A stretch of DNA of 64,000 bases from Bimastos eiseni (GCA_959347315.1 OY365815.1:20322803-20386802), one strand, 5' to 3'; numbered from the stretch's first letter, positions 24,616 to 38,289 are shown. Numbers and translations: made by a program. The notes: generated from the sequence alone by a model not told the origin.

Positions 24616-26272
24616 ATTATTCACGTTTTGAGTAGCACTATTTAATGACCAAGCAATTGCTGAGCAATTAATTGTTCTCGAATTCATACACATAGGCCTA
24701 CTATAGGTGAGCATTGTAATCAGTGGGTTCCCTTGTTCCGCACTGTGTCGTATGTCTGTCCAAGTGTCCTTCTTTGCGCCGTCCAGGAAGGTCATTTCAG
24801 CTTTTCCAGAGGAACAAGTAAGAATTTTTAGCGATTGGGAGGGGGGTAGAAAAAAAGAGTTGTCAAGCAAGAATTTTTAATTTGTGTGGCGTCGTGGGCG
24901 ATTTCTTCTTGTTTTAAATTTGTTTTGGTTTGGTTTTTGCGTGTTCAGTTTTACCAAAAGATTTGATTTGTTAAATCTTGTATCGGCAAAAAACGCTGAT
25001 ACATTCTCAAAAAAGTGAACTTATTCAATTATAGGCACGTGTGATATGCTATAATGTTAATATATGAAATTCAATGAGATTTATTATTAATATGGATATT
25101 AAATTAATTATGGCCTTGTATGGAAATTTAAACGCACTATAATGTAAATCAGGAAATTCAGGTGGCGAATCCCCCCCTGCGGGCAACTGCCCCCCAAATG
25201 ACGTCCCTGTGGTTATCTGCCTGTTGTGTATGGCCATCGTTTGCTTTGTATTCTTTGCATTTGCTATGATATACTATGCAACCGAAGTATATGTTGTACG
25301 TCGCTGAAAAATAATTTCAGATGGTCTGCCTTCTCTGCGGAACGATTTAGGCTTCAGTCATTCTCCTGAATTGCGGTCCAGCCCTCTTATATGCTTAGAC
25401 ATTCGCTATAGACAAATTATAAGGCGTACAATGACTGCATGCTAAATTATATGCGGAAATAACGATACACTTATATGTATGCACACTCGCTTACACACAC
25501 CTACACACCGACACACCGACGCACCCAAACACACAAACCAACACCCAAACACACAACCAACACTAACACACAAAGCAGGTGGTTGTATAAGTAAGTAAGT
25601 AAGTATATTCTTGAATCAAACGTCTGCAAACGCACAACATTTAGAAATTAACAAGTACGAACAAAAACATCAATATACATAAACACATAAGACTTCTTTC
25701 CAGACAAGTTGCGTGTGGTTTGAAATCGGTGCAAAGGCATTTTCATCGTATTTGAGCAAATATCGTCGTTTGGTTATTGCGTTGACTTCTATGAAAGAGA
25801 CAGATTCCGGCTGAGCTCTGCAGTTGTCATCTGATTAGATAGGTTTTGATTAATCACTAATCTCTGTAGATTGACTGCTATCTGTGGCTGTGATCTTCAC
25901 CGGTCGATGGTTGGGTTCCCATAGTACCGGGATGCCGGACATCGATCTGGGACAAGGAGTCATCTGCAAACATCTGCTCCGCCCATTACCCATTATATTA
26001 CATATATTATATATATGTACATATATATGTATGTGTCTATGTGTATATATATACATATTGAGTATATATATATATGTATGTAACCATGTCACTCCTTGGA
26101 GAGTGTCAATGCAACGCTACTATGGGCGTCATAAGTATGTCTGGTGTAAGTGCAGAAAAACTGTCACCAGCTGCTGAACAGTTTGTGTTTGTTTCCTTCA
26201 GAAGTCAACAGTTGAGCTGCTTGGACCAGGAACCATTGCTCTATAGTTCCTAATTGCATCGCTTCTCATTCT

Positions 26273-26745
<473 letters not shown>

Positions 26746-27031
26746 CAGAACTATACGCTGGCCTATTCCTTCTCCATTCATCTTTCTGCTTGAGACAGCC
26801 ATGAAATTGTATATGAGAGTTCTCGTTAGATTAGTGTCAGCTGTTTCCGGAGATTGCTGAAGTGTTATGATGCCTGCTAGGAGTAAACGATTGGGATTAA
26901 AACACTTGCCCCCAATATTTGTCCAAACACAATCAAAGGCCAGCCACACTAGAAGCTTAAATGATCGCTGATAGCATCAGATACACTCAGCTATGTATAT
27001 ATATATATATACACTGGTATATATATATATA

Positions 27032-27612
27032 CACTGTGTCCGGAAATAAAGGGATCCCTAATGATAATATGACAATAAATAGTAAATATTCATAGATTTT
27101 TTAAATTTCAAAACCATTTAAATGCTGACATATTTTTCTAATGCTGCACAAAATATGACAGTTCCTATAGTCCAAAGTGACGTCATAACGACGTCATTTG
27201 CATTGAAATTTTAGTATTAAGGACGACCTGATATTCAGCTATATACATAATTTTCATCTTTCTAAAAATGTTATCGATAAACCGCCATAAAAGTAATTCA
27301 AATTTATTCTGGTATTTGAATAATATTAGACTAAAGGTGTGTTGAAGGTGTTCTCCTTTGGCCTCAACACAAGCTTCAAGACTTGTGGTCAATAGCGCCA
27401 TCAATGACCAGCTGATCATATTCCTGCCGTTCATTAGGTTTGCTCTTTAAAGACGTCACTATGACGTACCTATTCAACCAGGACGTTTTCAAATTACAAA
27501 TTTGTGCATAAATATGTCAGAATTAAAACGGTGTTTAATTTAAGAAATCGACGAATATTAACTATTTATTTTCATATTATTGTTAGGGGTCCCTTTATTT
27601 CCGGACACAGTG
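27032..27612. mobile_element. Mariner/Tc1-like non-autonomous element with long inverted arms
   Basis: The left end CACTGTGTCCGGAAATAAAG is repeated in inverse at the right end (TTTATTTCCGGACACAGTG). Similarity continues inward for well over 100 bp. The element sits in TA-rich sequence, consistent with TA target preference, though the duplication is ambiguous. The middle retains a transposase-like tail on the minus strand. No catalytic triad is present. Confidence 0.8.
27336..27401 (-). pseudogene. Transposase C-terminal relic
   Basis: Within the element at 27032-27612 the minus strand encodes LEACVEAKGEHLQHTF. This resembles the C-terminal LxxCVEAxGGHFEHLL pattern of mariner/Tc1-like transposases. 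All catalytic regions are missing. The assignment is from remembered family pattern only. Confidence 0.5.
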
Positions 27613-27661
27613 CATATGCATATATATGATGGCATATATGTATGATTGTATATATACAATT

Positions 27662-27967
27662 GTATGTATGTATGTATGTACGTATGTATACATGTACGTA
27701 TGTATGTATGTATGTATGCATGCATGTATGTATGTATGTATGTATGCATGTATGTATGTATATATTTATGTATGTATGTATGTATGTATGTTCGTATGTA
27801 TGTATCTATGTATGTATGTTCGTATGTATGTATGTATGTATGTTTGTAATACTATGTATATATGTATGTATTTATGTATGTATGTATGTGTGTATGTATG
27901 TATGTATGTATGTATGTATGTATGTATGTATGTATGTATGTATGTATGTATGTATGTATGTATGTGC
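27662..27967. repeat. (ATGT)n microsatellite, about 300 bp
   Basis: Tetranucleotide array with occasional TACG and TTCG variants. The Met-Tyr-Val-Cys open frames are artefacts. Confidence 0.95.
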
Positions 27968-28155
27968 GTATGCTGTAGGTGATGTGGTTTTCTTAACAGC
28001 CAGAAAACCTATTCTACGAGCATTCATAGCCACAATAGTCTATTACCTACTGTTGACCAGCCACTGTCATGTGTGGCCGTTGTCTGCTGCCTTTAATAGT
28101 GATTGGTTTTCGGATGTGTGCAGAAGACCTGTCGTTGCGGATATTCGGAGTACAT

Positions 28156-28362
28156 ATGGGGCGTAGAGCCGGACAGATGGCGTTTGTGACTGAATACACC
28201 GATTTCCCGCGCGAAGAAGAAGAGCCAGAGGGACACCTAGCGACCAACACGGACAACAGACCAAATGGCCTGAACGATGTGACGAGAACGTCGTCGTCGA
28301 CCCGAAATTCATTGCTCTCGGAAATGGAAAGGTTCAAACTCAATGTGGCGCACACAACTAGT
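28156..28362 (+). CDS. Doubtful candidate exon or small ORF
   Basis: An open segment from ATG 28156 encodes a non-repetitive, charged peptide (starts MGRRAGQMAFVTEYTDF, then an acidic run), up to a possible donor AGT/GTATAC at 28362/28363. A possible acceptor GTGTGCAG lies upstream. The codon mix is protein-like, but the flanks are a microsatellite and a (TG)n run, and no partner exon was found. Confidence 0.2.
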
Positions 28363-28675
28363 GTATACGTGTTCGTGGTTGTGTGTGTGTGTGTGTGTAG
28401 GTGTGATTGTTTGCATCGAGTACAATGTAGCATTGGGCTAGTAAATGTTATGATAATATTGGCTCACACTGGTTTGGTTGATGCCGTCATGCATGGAGGC
28501 ATTTTTCTGCATGACATATGATAAGAAATAACAACCTGTTACAGTAATGTTAGACAAGATGACTTAGATGTCCATTTGCGACTTAAGTCGAAGTCTTTAC
28601 CTAGATATTAGAAGTGTATTATCCATATTATGGTTCTTCTGTGTACTGACTATTATCAAAATACAGTACCGGAAT

Positions 28676-29165
28676 TAGGGAAGAGCGGGGAATAGCCTAG
28701 GAAATTCGCCCATGCAGGCCGAATATCCCGTTTCGACATTAGGAAATAAGCATATTTTAAATTCTTTGCTTGTTAAACTTTCTGACATTTAAAGTTCGTC
28801 AGTGACTCACAATTTAAATGTCCACAATCGAAGTCACTCAATCAATCAATCGTCAAAATCATTAAAAACAAGACCTGATATTGCGCCCCTTCAATTTATT
28901 AAACCAAGGCCTATCTATTCAGAGGCTCTCCAATCAAGTCCATTTCAAGAACATGTCAATTATTATTTATTTCTAAAATCAGAAATCTATTGGTAAAATT
29001 ACAAGTACAAAACTTTAGTTTGAAAATGTTTTATTTGACCTATATGAAAATGAGAAGCTTCGCATTTGAAACAACGGTACTCAGTTCATACCCGGATCTA
29101 CGGTAAATAGCCTACTCCTCGGATTCAGCAGTCAGTGGGAAAAGTCTACTCAACTGAACCTTCAT
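28676..29165 (+). mobile_element. hAT-like MITE, family B, degraded copy 3
   Basis: The left end TAGGGAAGAGCGGGGAAT, an internal GCCGAATATCCCGTTT and a right part containing GATTCAGCAGTCAGTGG align in order with the copies at 8258-8677 and 45908-46325. The termini are decayed and no target duplication is visible. Confidence 0.6.
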
Positions 29166-29754
29166 AAGGATAACCTAAGGGCACGACAGAATGAAATTGC
29201 ACACAATAGGGTCACTAGCAAACGTAGTGCATATTGGTGATCACTGATATAGACAAAGAGAGAAGGACGAACGGACGGACGGACAGTTACGAAAAGACGT
29301 AGAAAGACAGAGAAGATTGAGATTATGCAAATCCGTGCGTTAAATGACTGTGCGTTATAAACTTTGCACCACGTCTGAGGACGAGGATCAATTGCGAGGG
29401 ACTTAAGATGGGCTCTGTGACCTAGTTAAAGATTTATATACCGCCATTACAATTGAGCTGCTCGGAGTACATGATGAACCATAGAGGAGCAATGTTATAC
29501 ACTCTGCAGAACTGATTAACCGTAAGATCTTGTTGTCATGGTGAAGCAGACACTGTTGACATGGTAAAGCAGACAGAGACCGTTGTTAACTTATTAATGA
29601 CTTTAATTATAGATCAATGATGAGTTAAAGATAAAGAAGGGCTGACAAGAAATCATATGCGGTGGTGATATGAGTGAAAGGTCATTGGTTTAGGTCCGAT
29701 TCAGCCATTTACACTCAAATTTTGCGGATGAATGGATTGACTGGACAGCCTCGA

Positions 29755-30090
29755 TTGATGGATGTGTGGGTGGAAGGCTGTGTTGATGCCATGGATGGAT
29801 GGAAGATGTATGGGTGGATGGATATTGTGATGAACACCTGTACGGATAGTTGGGTGGATATAGATAGATGGGTGGATGGATGATTAGATGGGTGATTGGA
29901 TGAATGAATGATTGGATGGATAGTTGACTGATTGAATGTATGGATGATTCGATGAATGATTCGATAGATGATAGATGGATGGATGGATCGATGGATGAAT
30001 CGATGGATGGATGATTGGATTGATGGATGGATGGATGAATGGATGGATGGATGGATGGATAGATGAATGGATGGATGGAGGTCGTTGACT
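29755..30090. repeat. (GGAT)n minisatellite-like array
   Basis: Degenerate GGATGGAT/GATT tetranucleotide array. Open frames through it on both strands (Ser-Ile-His-Pro type) are artefacts. Confidence 0.9.
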
Positions 30091-30654
30091 GTTTTTGTCT
30101 GTGTGTGTGCGTGCGAGACTGGATAATAGACGTTTATGGGCAGCGAATGTTGCGTCGTATATTGATGAATCTGGGGATTGTCGTCGTCTTCGGTCGCCAA
30201 TCAGTTGGTCTCGTCTGTGCTCCAACTCCTAATGACTGCGAGGCCTCGTCCTACTCAGTCACTTTCTCGGCGGCTAACTTCAACCTGCTGTAAAAACTGG
30301 CGCTGAATGCTAAAACGTTCTCTGAAGCTTCGCTAAGCGTGTGTATATATACAGAGTCAGACGACGCAACGATTCATGTCTGCTGGCATCTCACAGCAGT
30401 GTGACTAGACGTCCTGTCAACCAAGCGACTATATCACCGATGTCACTGTTATTTAGCCAGGCTTACTTGTCGTAAGAGGCCACACTGAACTGTCTAGACG
30501 ATTCTAAGGCATGCGCCAAGCAATCTATATTTGTAGTATACGTCCTATTCCATGGGCATGTGCAGTATACTCAAGGAAGTACCCGCCATATAGGCAGATT
30601 GGTTGCTGCCGCTGCCAGGCATTATACTACTTAAAGTGCTAGAGAGAGAAAGAG

Positions 30655-31452
30655 AGAATGGCGACATAAAACGGAGAAGGAGAAGGAAGACGAAGAGGAA
30701 GCAGAAGAAGAAGAAGAAGAAGAAGAAGAAGAAGAAGAAGAAGAAGAAGAAGAAGAAGAAGAAGAAGAAGAAGAAGAAGAAGAAGAAGAAGAAGAAGAAG
30801 AAGAAGAAGAAGAAGAAGAAGAAGAAGAAGAAGAAGAAGAAGAAGAAGAAGAAGAAGAAGAAGAAGAAGAAGAAGAAGAAGAAGAAGAAGAAGAAGAAGA
30901 AGAAGAAGAAGAAGAAGAAGAAGAAGAAGAAGAAGAAGAAGAAGAAGAAGAAGAAGAAGAAGAAGAAGAAGAAGAAGAAGAAGAAGAAGAAGAAGAAGAA
31001 GAAGAAGAAGAAGAAGAAGAAGAAGAAGAAGAAGAAGAAGAAGAAGAAGAAGAAGAAGAAGAAGAAGAAGAAGAAGAAGAAGAAGAAGAAGAAGAAGAAG
31101 AAGAAGAAGAAGAAGAAGAAGAAGAAGAAGAAGAAGAAGAAGAAGAAGAAGAAGAAGAAGAAGAAGAAGAAGAAGAAGAAGAAGAAAGAAGAAGAAGAAG
31201 AAGAAGAAGAAGAAGAAGAAGAAGAAGAAGAAGAAGAAGAAGAAGAAGAAGAAGAAGAAGAAGAAGAAGAAGAAGAAGAAGAAGAAGAAGAAGAAGAAGA
31301 AGAAGAAGAAGAAGAAGAAGAAGAAGAAGAAGAAGAAGAAGAAGAAGAAGAAGAAGAAGAAGAAGAAGAAGAAGAAGAAGAAGAAGAAGAAGAAGAAGAA
31401 GAAGAAGAAGAAGAAGAAGAAGAAGAAGAAGAAGAAGAAGAAGAAGAAGAGG
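30655..31452. repeat. Very long (GAA)n/(TTC)n array
   Basis: After a degenerate purine leader, about 750 bp are almost pure AGA triplets, with a single extra A at about 31187 that shifts the register. The predicted poly-Lys/Glu and poly-Ser/Phe/Leu proteins are artefacts. Confidence 0.97.
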
Positions 31453-31735
31453 TGGAGAAGATTGATGACATTCCGATAGATGAAACGGAAACAGACAAAG
31501 ACTGATTGCTTCTGATATCCATAGTTCCACCACGCTGCTGCTATAGGGGCAGTACACAAATCTGTCAATAGTCCATAGTGCCACGGAGGGTCTCTAAGGC
31601 GACAGGGCACCACTATAGGAACAACCACAGCCAGGTTCCAGATAATCAGTCTTTGGTAGAGACGACACATTAACGAGGGATATAATGTAATATAAACAAA
31701 CTTTTGCGTAGCGCCTCTCCAGTGTCTGATTTTCC

Positions 31736-31803
31736 GGGGTACGGAGGGGATTGAATCCCAGCATGTTCTTCTGAGCCTAAAGCCTTTGACCGACTCAACG
31801 GAG
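31736..31803 (-). mobile_element. tRNA-Leu-like SINE head
   Basis: The minus strand reads GAGTCGGTCAAAGGC, an anticodon-loop-like TTTAGGC, a long variable region and a B box CTGGGATTCAATCCC. This order fits a class II (Leu/Ser) tRNA-derived unit. Acceptor-stem pairing is poor, so it is not a functional tRNA. Confidence 0.5.
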
Positions 31804-32109
31804 CGTTGATTTGACTCCGCACATTCACTTACCACAGTCCTATACCAAACGATCGACTCCATAATAAAATAAGCTAGTCTGTATTATGCCCAACCAGCCT
31901 AACGTTACATAGATTGATATTGTGATATACTTTTAAAGGAGTAGATTAATCCTTTCAGACAATGCAGAAACTTAGTCTTTCTTGGCCACCGTACTTTCGT
32001 CTGCTTTTGTCGCTTTGGTTACTGAAGAGGGGTTCAGGATGATCAGCAGCACTCTCACCGGCGTCAGGCCTATGCCAGCGCAGAGGAACTAAGCAGTGTT
32101 GTATGCAAG

Positions 32110-32225
32110 ACCTTAACCTTCAAGACCAAGACGTGACCGAGACAGTGAGGTACCGAGACCGAGACAGTGAGGTACCGAGACCGAGACCGAGACACTAGGT
32201 TCAAGACAGTTCGAGACAGTAAAAG
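32110..32225. repeat. (GAGACC)n minisatellite, left block
   Basis: Repeated GACCGAGACAGTGAGGTACC and GAGACC units. A related block lies at 32845-32935, so the two may border one larger element. Confidence 0.75.
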
Positions 32226-32844
32226 ACAAGTGATCCTATATACAAGGCTATGAAATACTAATGCGTCAGTTTTCGGGAATAAGGTTCATTTGTAATTTCA
32301 ATTTGAAACTGAACTATAATGTACTTTATTGTATCAATTCCCAAGAACAGTTTTTATATTGCAGAGTTTTATCTTTTTCGACATTTCTTCTTCGGCCTAT
32401 CTTCTGAATAGTAGTCTATAAAGAAAGCACGTCTGAAATCTTCTAGACGATTTTAAACAAGCAAATTTGATACCAAATACCAAACGAAATTATAAATCTA
32501 CGCATATCCTTATACTCACCCTGAGAAACTTGAAGTTGTTCCGATCGTTTCGGTTATACTGGTTTTACATTAATGACAAACTAATAGCCAATAGCTATTG
32601 TTTGTAAATAGGTCAAACTTCAAATTGCGTAAACGCAAACTTCACAATTTCAGGTTCTCTCTCAGACGTTTTTCCACTTTAAGACAAGTGAATTGATTTC
32701 AGTATCATGACTCGCGCGTTAACCAGAATTACCGTTTCTCGTAAATTCCGGTTTCAGTTTCTAGCGCAAAAGACAGTTAACGCGAAACTTATTGAGGCCG
32801 CTTGTTCGAGACAGAGCAAGACTTTCACTTAAAGACAGTTTCTA

Positions 32845-32935
32845 AAAATTCGAGACACTACCTCGAGACCAAGACAGCAGGCTTCCGAGACCGAGACACT
32901 AAAAATCTGTCTCGAGACTTCTCGAGACTGAGACA
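32845..32935. repeat. GAGAC-rich block, right
   Basis: Contains CTCGAGACC, CCGAGACCGAGACAC and CTCGAGACTTCTCGAGAC, related to the block at 32110-32225. Confidence 0.65.
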
Positions 32936-35900
32936 CCTATCCATCATCCGAGAGTCCATCTATCATCCATCCATCCATCGAGACCATACAGCTCTGGAAC
33001 TAGGGAGGTAAGACCGTAAGAGTGCTTTTACGCTGTAACCCCAGGCGATGTGGCTGGGGAAGACAGTCAAACAACCTGGTTGTATAACGAACTGCTTATC
33101 ATCTATCATCTATCATCTATCGTGATCTATCGTATCATCTATAGACATGCCACTATGCCATCAATTTTCTTTCCAATGCTTATGTTTCAGAAGACTTTGC
33201 ATAGATTTTCTCAAATGGAACTGTGGACCTGTACATGTACGCATGTTCAGAATGCCATATGATTAATTGGTTATATATCCCGACATCAAGATCAAATTCT
33301 ATTAGAATAATCACTGTCTTGATATCAAAGCCAACGAACAACGAAGCTTGAAGAGCCGCCTTACAAACAAAAGCAAGTTAAGCAACTCCATACAGAGTAA
33401 TTTTTTCAACATGTTTGTTGTCATAAATCACTAGTTCACTGGGTCCATTTGCAGAGCTCCCCATTTGGGAGGAGCTTCTTCATTCGTTCTCCTTGGTCGA
33501 CGCGAGCTGTAAATCGCTCGCCTAGCCGAAGCTCGATGAGCTAAACTCCAAGACGAATCTGGAGTCTGAGTTTTATTTTATTTGCCTACTTTACATTACT
33601 CAAATTAACTTACTTGCTGCAGCGGTGGATGCCTTCCGTGGCCCACTGACTGCTGGCTTATCACTCCAATTTCGCGCTATATAACTGGCCATAAGTTCCC
33701 ATAGCAACACTCATGGCCGACACCTCAAGCCGCATAGAAGCACTGCTAATTGTAGTCATTAATTATATCCATTTGCAACTGTGATCCTGGATATCTTAAC
33801 TGAGTTCGTATGGAAATTGTAATAGGCTTAATACAAAATTAATTTTTATATGCAGCTATTGACTGCGCATCGCTCGCCTACTCAATCTGGCGCGGTCGAT
33901 TTTCAAACCGCCAACTATCTTCAAATGGTAAGCTGTCTTTTTTTATGCTTCAATACCAATCGCTCTGTTTAATTTTGTTACAGGCCGATGTTATTGTTGT
34001 CAATGCACAATTTTATGGTTATTTATCTTCATACAACCTTGTTTGGTTGTGAATTTTTATATTACAATGTATAATATAATATATAATTAGCATATATATA
34101 ACTATATATATATATATATATATATATACGTAGGTCTATTATATGTTAGTGCATGCACTTGGTTGCATGCGTGCACGCACAGTGCACACCCATGATTCGA
34201 TGCATTGCGACATTTAAAGCTATAGGCATCTAATTATGTTTTTCATTATTAGGAGGTTAGTTCTTTAATGTGATGTCGCCACATTTCATCTGATTCGGTG
34301 GAGCAGAGCCACTTAACTATCGTTACTAACATTATGAGACTGGATCAACATAAGAAATGCAAATGGCACTTTCAACTTTTTATCCTCTGCCTCTCCTTCT
34401 CCCCTCCTTCTCCTCCTCCTTCTCCTCCTCCTTCTCCTCCTCCTCCGCTTCGCCTTGTTCGCCTTCCTCTTGGTGTGTCTCCACAATTACTCATTTTTAC
34501 GATTGCCCGAAGACTTGTTTCGGAGACGGGGACACGGCTGTGGCCGCCAAATCCCCTCAATCGTGTCACACCTAGATGCAGTGTCCACTAAAAGCAGACG
34601 CTTCCGTAGCTTCCTCCTTCGTTCACTGTAGTAAACGCACACTTAATTGGTCTGACTTTTGGGCACAGTTGGTGCGGCATAGAGTAAGCCACCCAATTCT
34701 GTCAACATGAAAGGCCACATTGTCGTAGATCGGAGTGACTGATGTCATCACCAGACACTGGATCCATATTAAAGTGTGTTCGCGGAAGCGTGTGCGTCTG
34801 CGCCTCGGGCGAAGAAGGATCATTGTCGGACCTGCAGTGTATACAAACTCCTATTATACATCTTTGTTGCCGTGTAAGACTTTTATGGCTCTTAGTTTTC
34901 TGGTTGCTTATGATATCTGCTTCCCTTTTGGATGTCTATTTCTGTTGTGCCTGGGGAAGGAAGGACGAGAAAAAGGATGTGCGACGAGAAGGTGGCTTGA
35001 TCAGTTGCCTCATCGGTCGGTATGTCAGATTTGTCCTCCGAATGGCATTCATTATTTGACCTCGTATTCCCCACACTCATCTGACCTAATTTTGAAGTGG
35101 CCCATTTGGTCTTGCAAGCTTAGCAATAAAAGACATAATTGTTGTTGTCGTCGTCGTCGTCGTAATCATCATCGTCAGCAGCAGCAGCAGAACCAGAAGC
35201 AGAAGCAGCAGCAGCAATTATCATCAGCAGTAGCATCAGCATCATGCTTGAAGTGCAAGTAAATCATTGAATAATCATCCGGCAGGTCCAAAGTGTGAAG
35301 TTATACCACTGTAGGTAACACACCTCAGATGTAGGGAAGAACATGCACCATTGATCCCAATACACTCTTGATCCTTTGACGTTTTTCTTGAAATTATTTG
35401 CTTACTATAGACTGCTGCAGTGCTCCAGACTATGTAAAATGGTGATCCGTTGCATTTGATGTGTTTTGGGCTTTCGTTGATGATTTGCTTTGATTTTATG
35501 GCTGCCACATAGTAAGTTTAGGCCATCTAACGAACCCCATAGAACGGTACAATCGTCAAGCCTCATAATCTCCGTTGTGTATGTGAGGGCAGATATAGTC
35601 TACTTGCCGTAGGCCCTATTTAAGACACCTAGGTCGATAAACTGCCTTGATACATGCGGACACACATAGTCAAACGTAATAGGCCTATATATATGCCTAT
35701 ATATATAGGCACATATATATATATATATACACGTACACTCCAAAATATGAAAATATGATTGAATACTTACGGTACCAGCGTGGAATGCAGGTAGTTCATG
35801 AGTAAAACGGTAGACCTGTCAGACTTTAGTTATCTATGTATAATCTGTATATTTATCCTTGGGCATATAATGGATACACTTATCCGTGCGTTTGTATAAA

Positions 35901-38289
35901 TGTGGTGTTTATGAAGAGGAGTTACCGAATCTATTTTAATTGACATTTGTATTGGTTTTCGTTCTTCAGGTTCACTCGTTCCGCGTTCCTCTTCTGTCTC
36001 TGTGCTATTTATGAAAGTGATCGGAATACGGTTATAGCTCCATGACCCTCCCCATTCCAGGTCCTTCTGACGAGTTTTATGACAAGCAGACGTCTTAAAT
36101 TTAACCCCAGCTACAAGACTGTCTAAGGCTAACTGCATTTCGGTGCGTTCTCGTCTTTTGTGGACACACAAACACGCAGCCAGACAGAGATACATTACAA
36201 TGCTCATGTAATATTTAGATGTGCAATAAAGCGCAAAGTCATTAAAGCTTCTTAAACAGGCGTTGGGGAGGGACAGGATTGTTGCTTTTTTGCGAGTTGA
36301 CTAAATGCGACCAACTATAGGCCTAAGGCTTTTAGCACACGAAGCATTAGAATTGATTTAGGGATTGTGTTTGTTTTTACTGCTGCCGTTAGAGCCTATA
36401 TAATATATTTATTAATGTTACACAATTCTCAGTTGAACTGTAAAGAACCACTGCTAACGTCACCAGCAAATATTAATTAAGCTTACTAATACTTTCAAAC
36501 CTTTGCCCGCCACAAATGTTTTATTGTACAAACGAAATAAGTACACAAGCCTATAATTATTAGAAATATAATTTTCGCGCTTCATTGCACGCGTTTCTAC
36601 CAGATTATTGATATTATCTTTATAATTGTTAGTATTATTATTATTACCCTTTTAATCCGACGTAGGAATAATCCCTCAGGCTCTTATAAAGACTATCAAC
36701 ATTCGGAGAATGACTGATCTGGAACTAGCGGTTTTCACATCCGTTATAATCCGCTATAATGTGCCTCTAAATTTGGTTTGTACCGCTGCGTGTAAGTAGA
36801 GAGGCGTTGGAAATGTGCTTTCTTTTTTAAAATATTATTTTTACTATTATTATAAATTAGCAAACAAACAACAGTACTAATAATGTACAAGAAAAATCGC
36901 AACAAATGGCAGAAGCTCATTAATCGGAAAGTCAGAAATGGACATGCTCCTTTTGGGTTGTTAGGACTTTATTTCTTCATTCAGATCAATTGTGTTTGTA
37001 GTTTTTTAGAATAATATTGATGCCTTGTATGCTTTAGGCTCCTATATAGTCTATACCCTGCATGAGGTCAATAAGGCTATAAACAATGTGACAGAGAGAC
37101 CGAAGAATTGCGTGTGTGTAGTTTGTGTGTGTGTTTAAGTGTGTGTGTGTTTAAGTGTGTGTGAGTCGGTGGGTGGGTCGTTATTTTGTGTTCGGCCTGC
37201 GACTGTGCCTATACCTACGTACCTACGTTAAAACCTTAAAAAAGTAAAAACCTGCAAACTTTCTTGATTTTTTACTAAGTTCCAGCTCTATCAGTCAATG
37301 GTAAACTGTACGATAAGATGACCTTTTCCGATTTCTTTGCCTAGTCTTTATAATATATATATATATATATATAGAATTGTATGTGTGTTACCTCTTGTTG
37401 GCTCATGAGCAGGTCAGCGTGACTGTCTTATGCAAGGCTCGCCTGGCCAGTGTTATTATTTTGACGCACAGTACACAGTGTATGCTTTAACATATCCATA
37501 AAACCTATTCAAGTTTGATCCACGGACTGTCTTTCTGCGAAACTGAATGGCACCCAGCGGACAGTCCACGGTTGTGAAGCTTGGAAGGTGTAACTCAAGA
37601 TTTACGTTGCTCGCCATTCAAGAGCGTCTCAAACCAATGCATATATACATTTGGTGACTGGTAGACAGATGGAGAAAATGAATTGTTGTAGCTGAAATTA
37701 TTTTCCAGGCTGCTTGAAGTGGTATGCTCTTCGGCGCAATGTCTGATTGCAGCAATCACTGTTGTAACCAGACAATCAATCGTCTGATCGAAAATCAAAG
37801 TGACCAGACAATTATTGCAACGAGAAAGCACCATCGACTTGTAGTTTACTGGCAAGAGTAACTGTTTTTATAATTGTTCTTGTAAAGAACAGACATGCAG
37901 CTGTGCTGGAGTAGGGCCTATAATGCTTATAATATAGGCCTACGTGACTTTATGAGTGTCTAGATACATGTATGTCTGGCTTTGAAGCACATCTATATTT
38001 GTTTATATGCTTTGTAACCATGTGTACATTTTAGGCCTATATCGATCACCCGTTCACCGCCGGCTGCGTTTCAGCGAACCGTCATCGCATACTGCAATGA
38101 GAAATGGTTGGAGCGACATAGAATAGCGTTACCTCATGCTAGCAATTACCAGGGAATAGGGAATGGACACGCGGCTGAGCGCCTCAGCATGAGATCTCGT
38201 TGTGAATTGATGTAGACGCGCGAGATGACAATCTCAATGTATCTTAGACGGCGTTCGACAAGTGTGAAGCGAAATCTGCCCGGCTTCGC
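32936..38289. other. Repeat-poor to microsatellite-bearing stretch, no supported gene
   Basis: Holds (TA)n at 34091-34128, a CTCCTT run at 34385-34450, (AT)n at 35680-35730 and 37352-37372, and a triplet block at 35147-35235. A minus-strand open frame at 35830-36207 with a hydrophobic N terminus has no other support. Confidence 0.4.
35147..35235. repeat. Composite triplet block (GTC)n, (CAG)n
   Basis: Runs of GTC, ATC and CAG/AGC triplets. The Arg- and Gln-rich open frame is an artefact. Confidence 0.85.

Noticed and set aside
27660..27967. CRISPR-like regularity
   Set aside because: The repeats are a plain tetranucleotide microsatellite without unique spacers; the genome is eukaryotic.
27626..28166. 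Met-Tyr-Val-Cys repeat proteins
   Set aside because: Products of the ATGT tetranucleotide array.
30545..31862. Very long open frames of poly-Lys/Glu, poly-Ser, poly-Phe and poly-Leu on both strands
   Set aside because: They are translations of the GAA/TTC array and have no non-repetitive core.
34735..35262. 175-codon plus-strand open frame
   Set aside because: It ends in CAG/CGT triplet repeats, contains no recognisable domain and lacks splice context.
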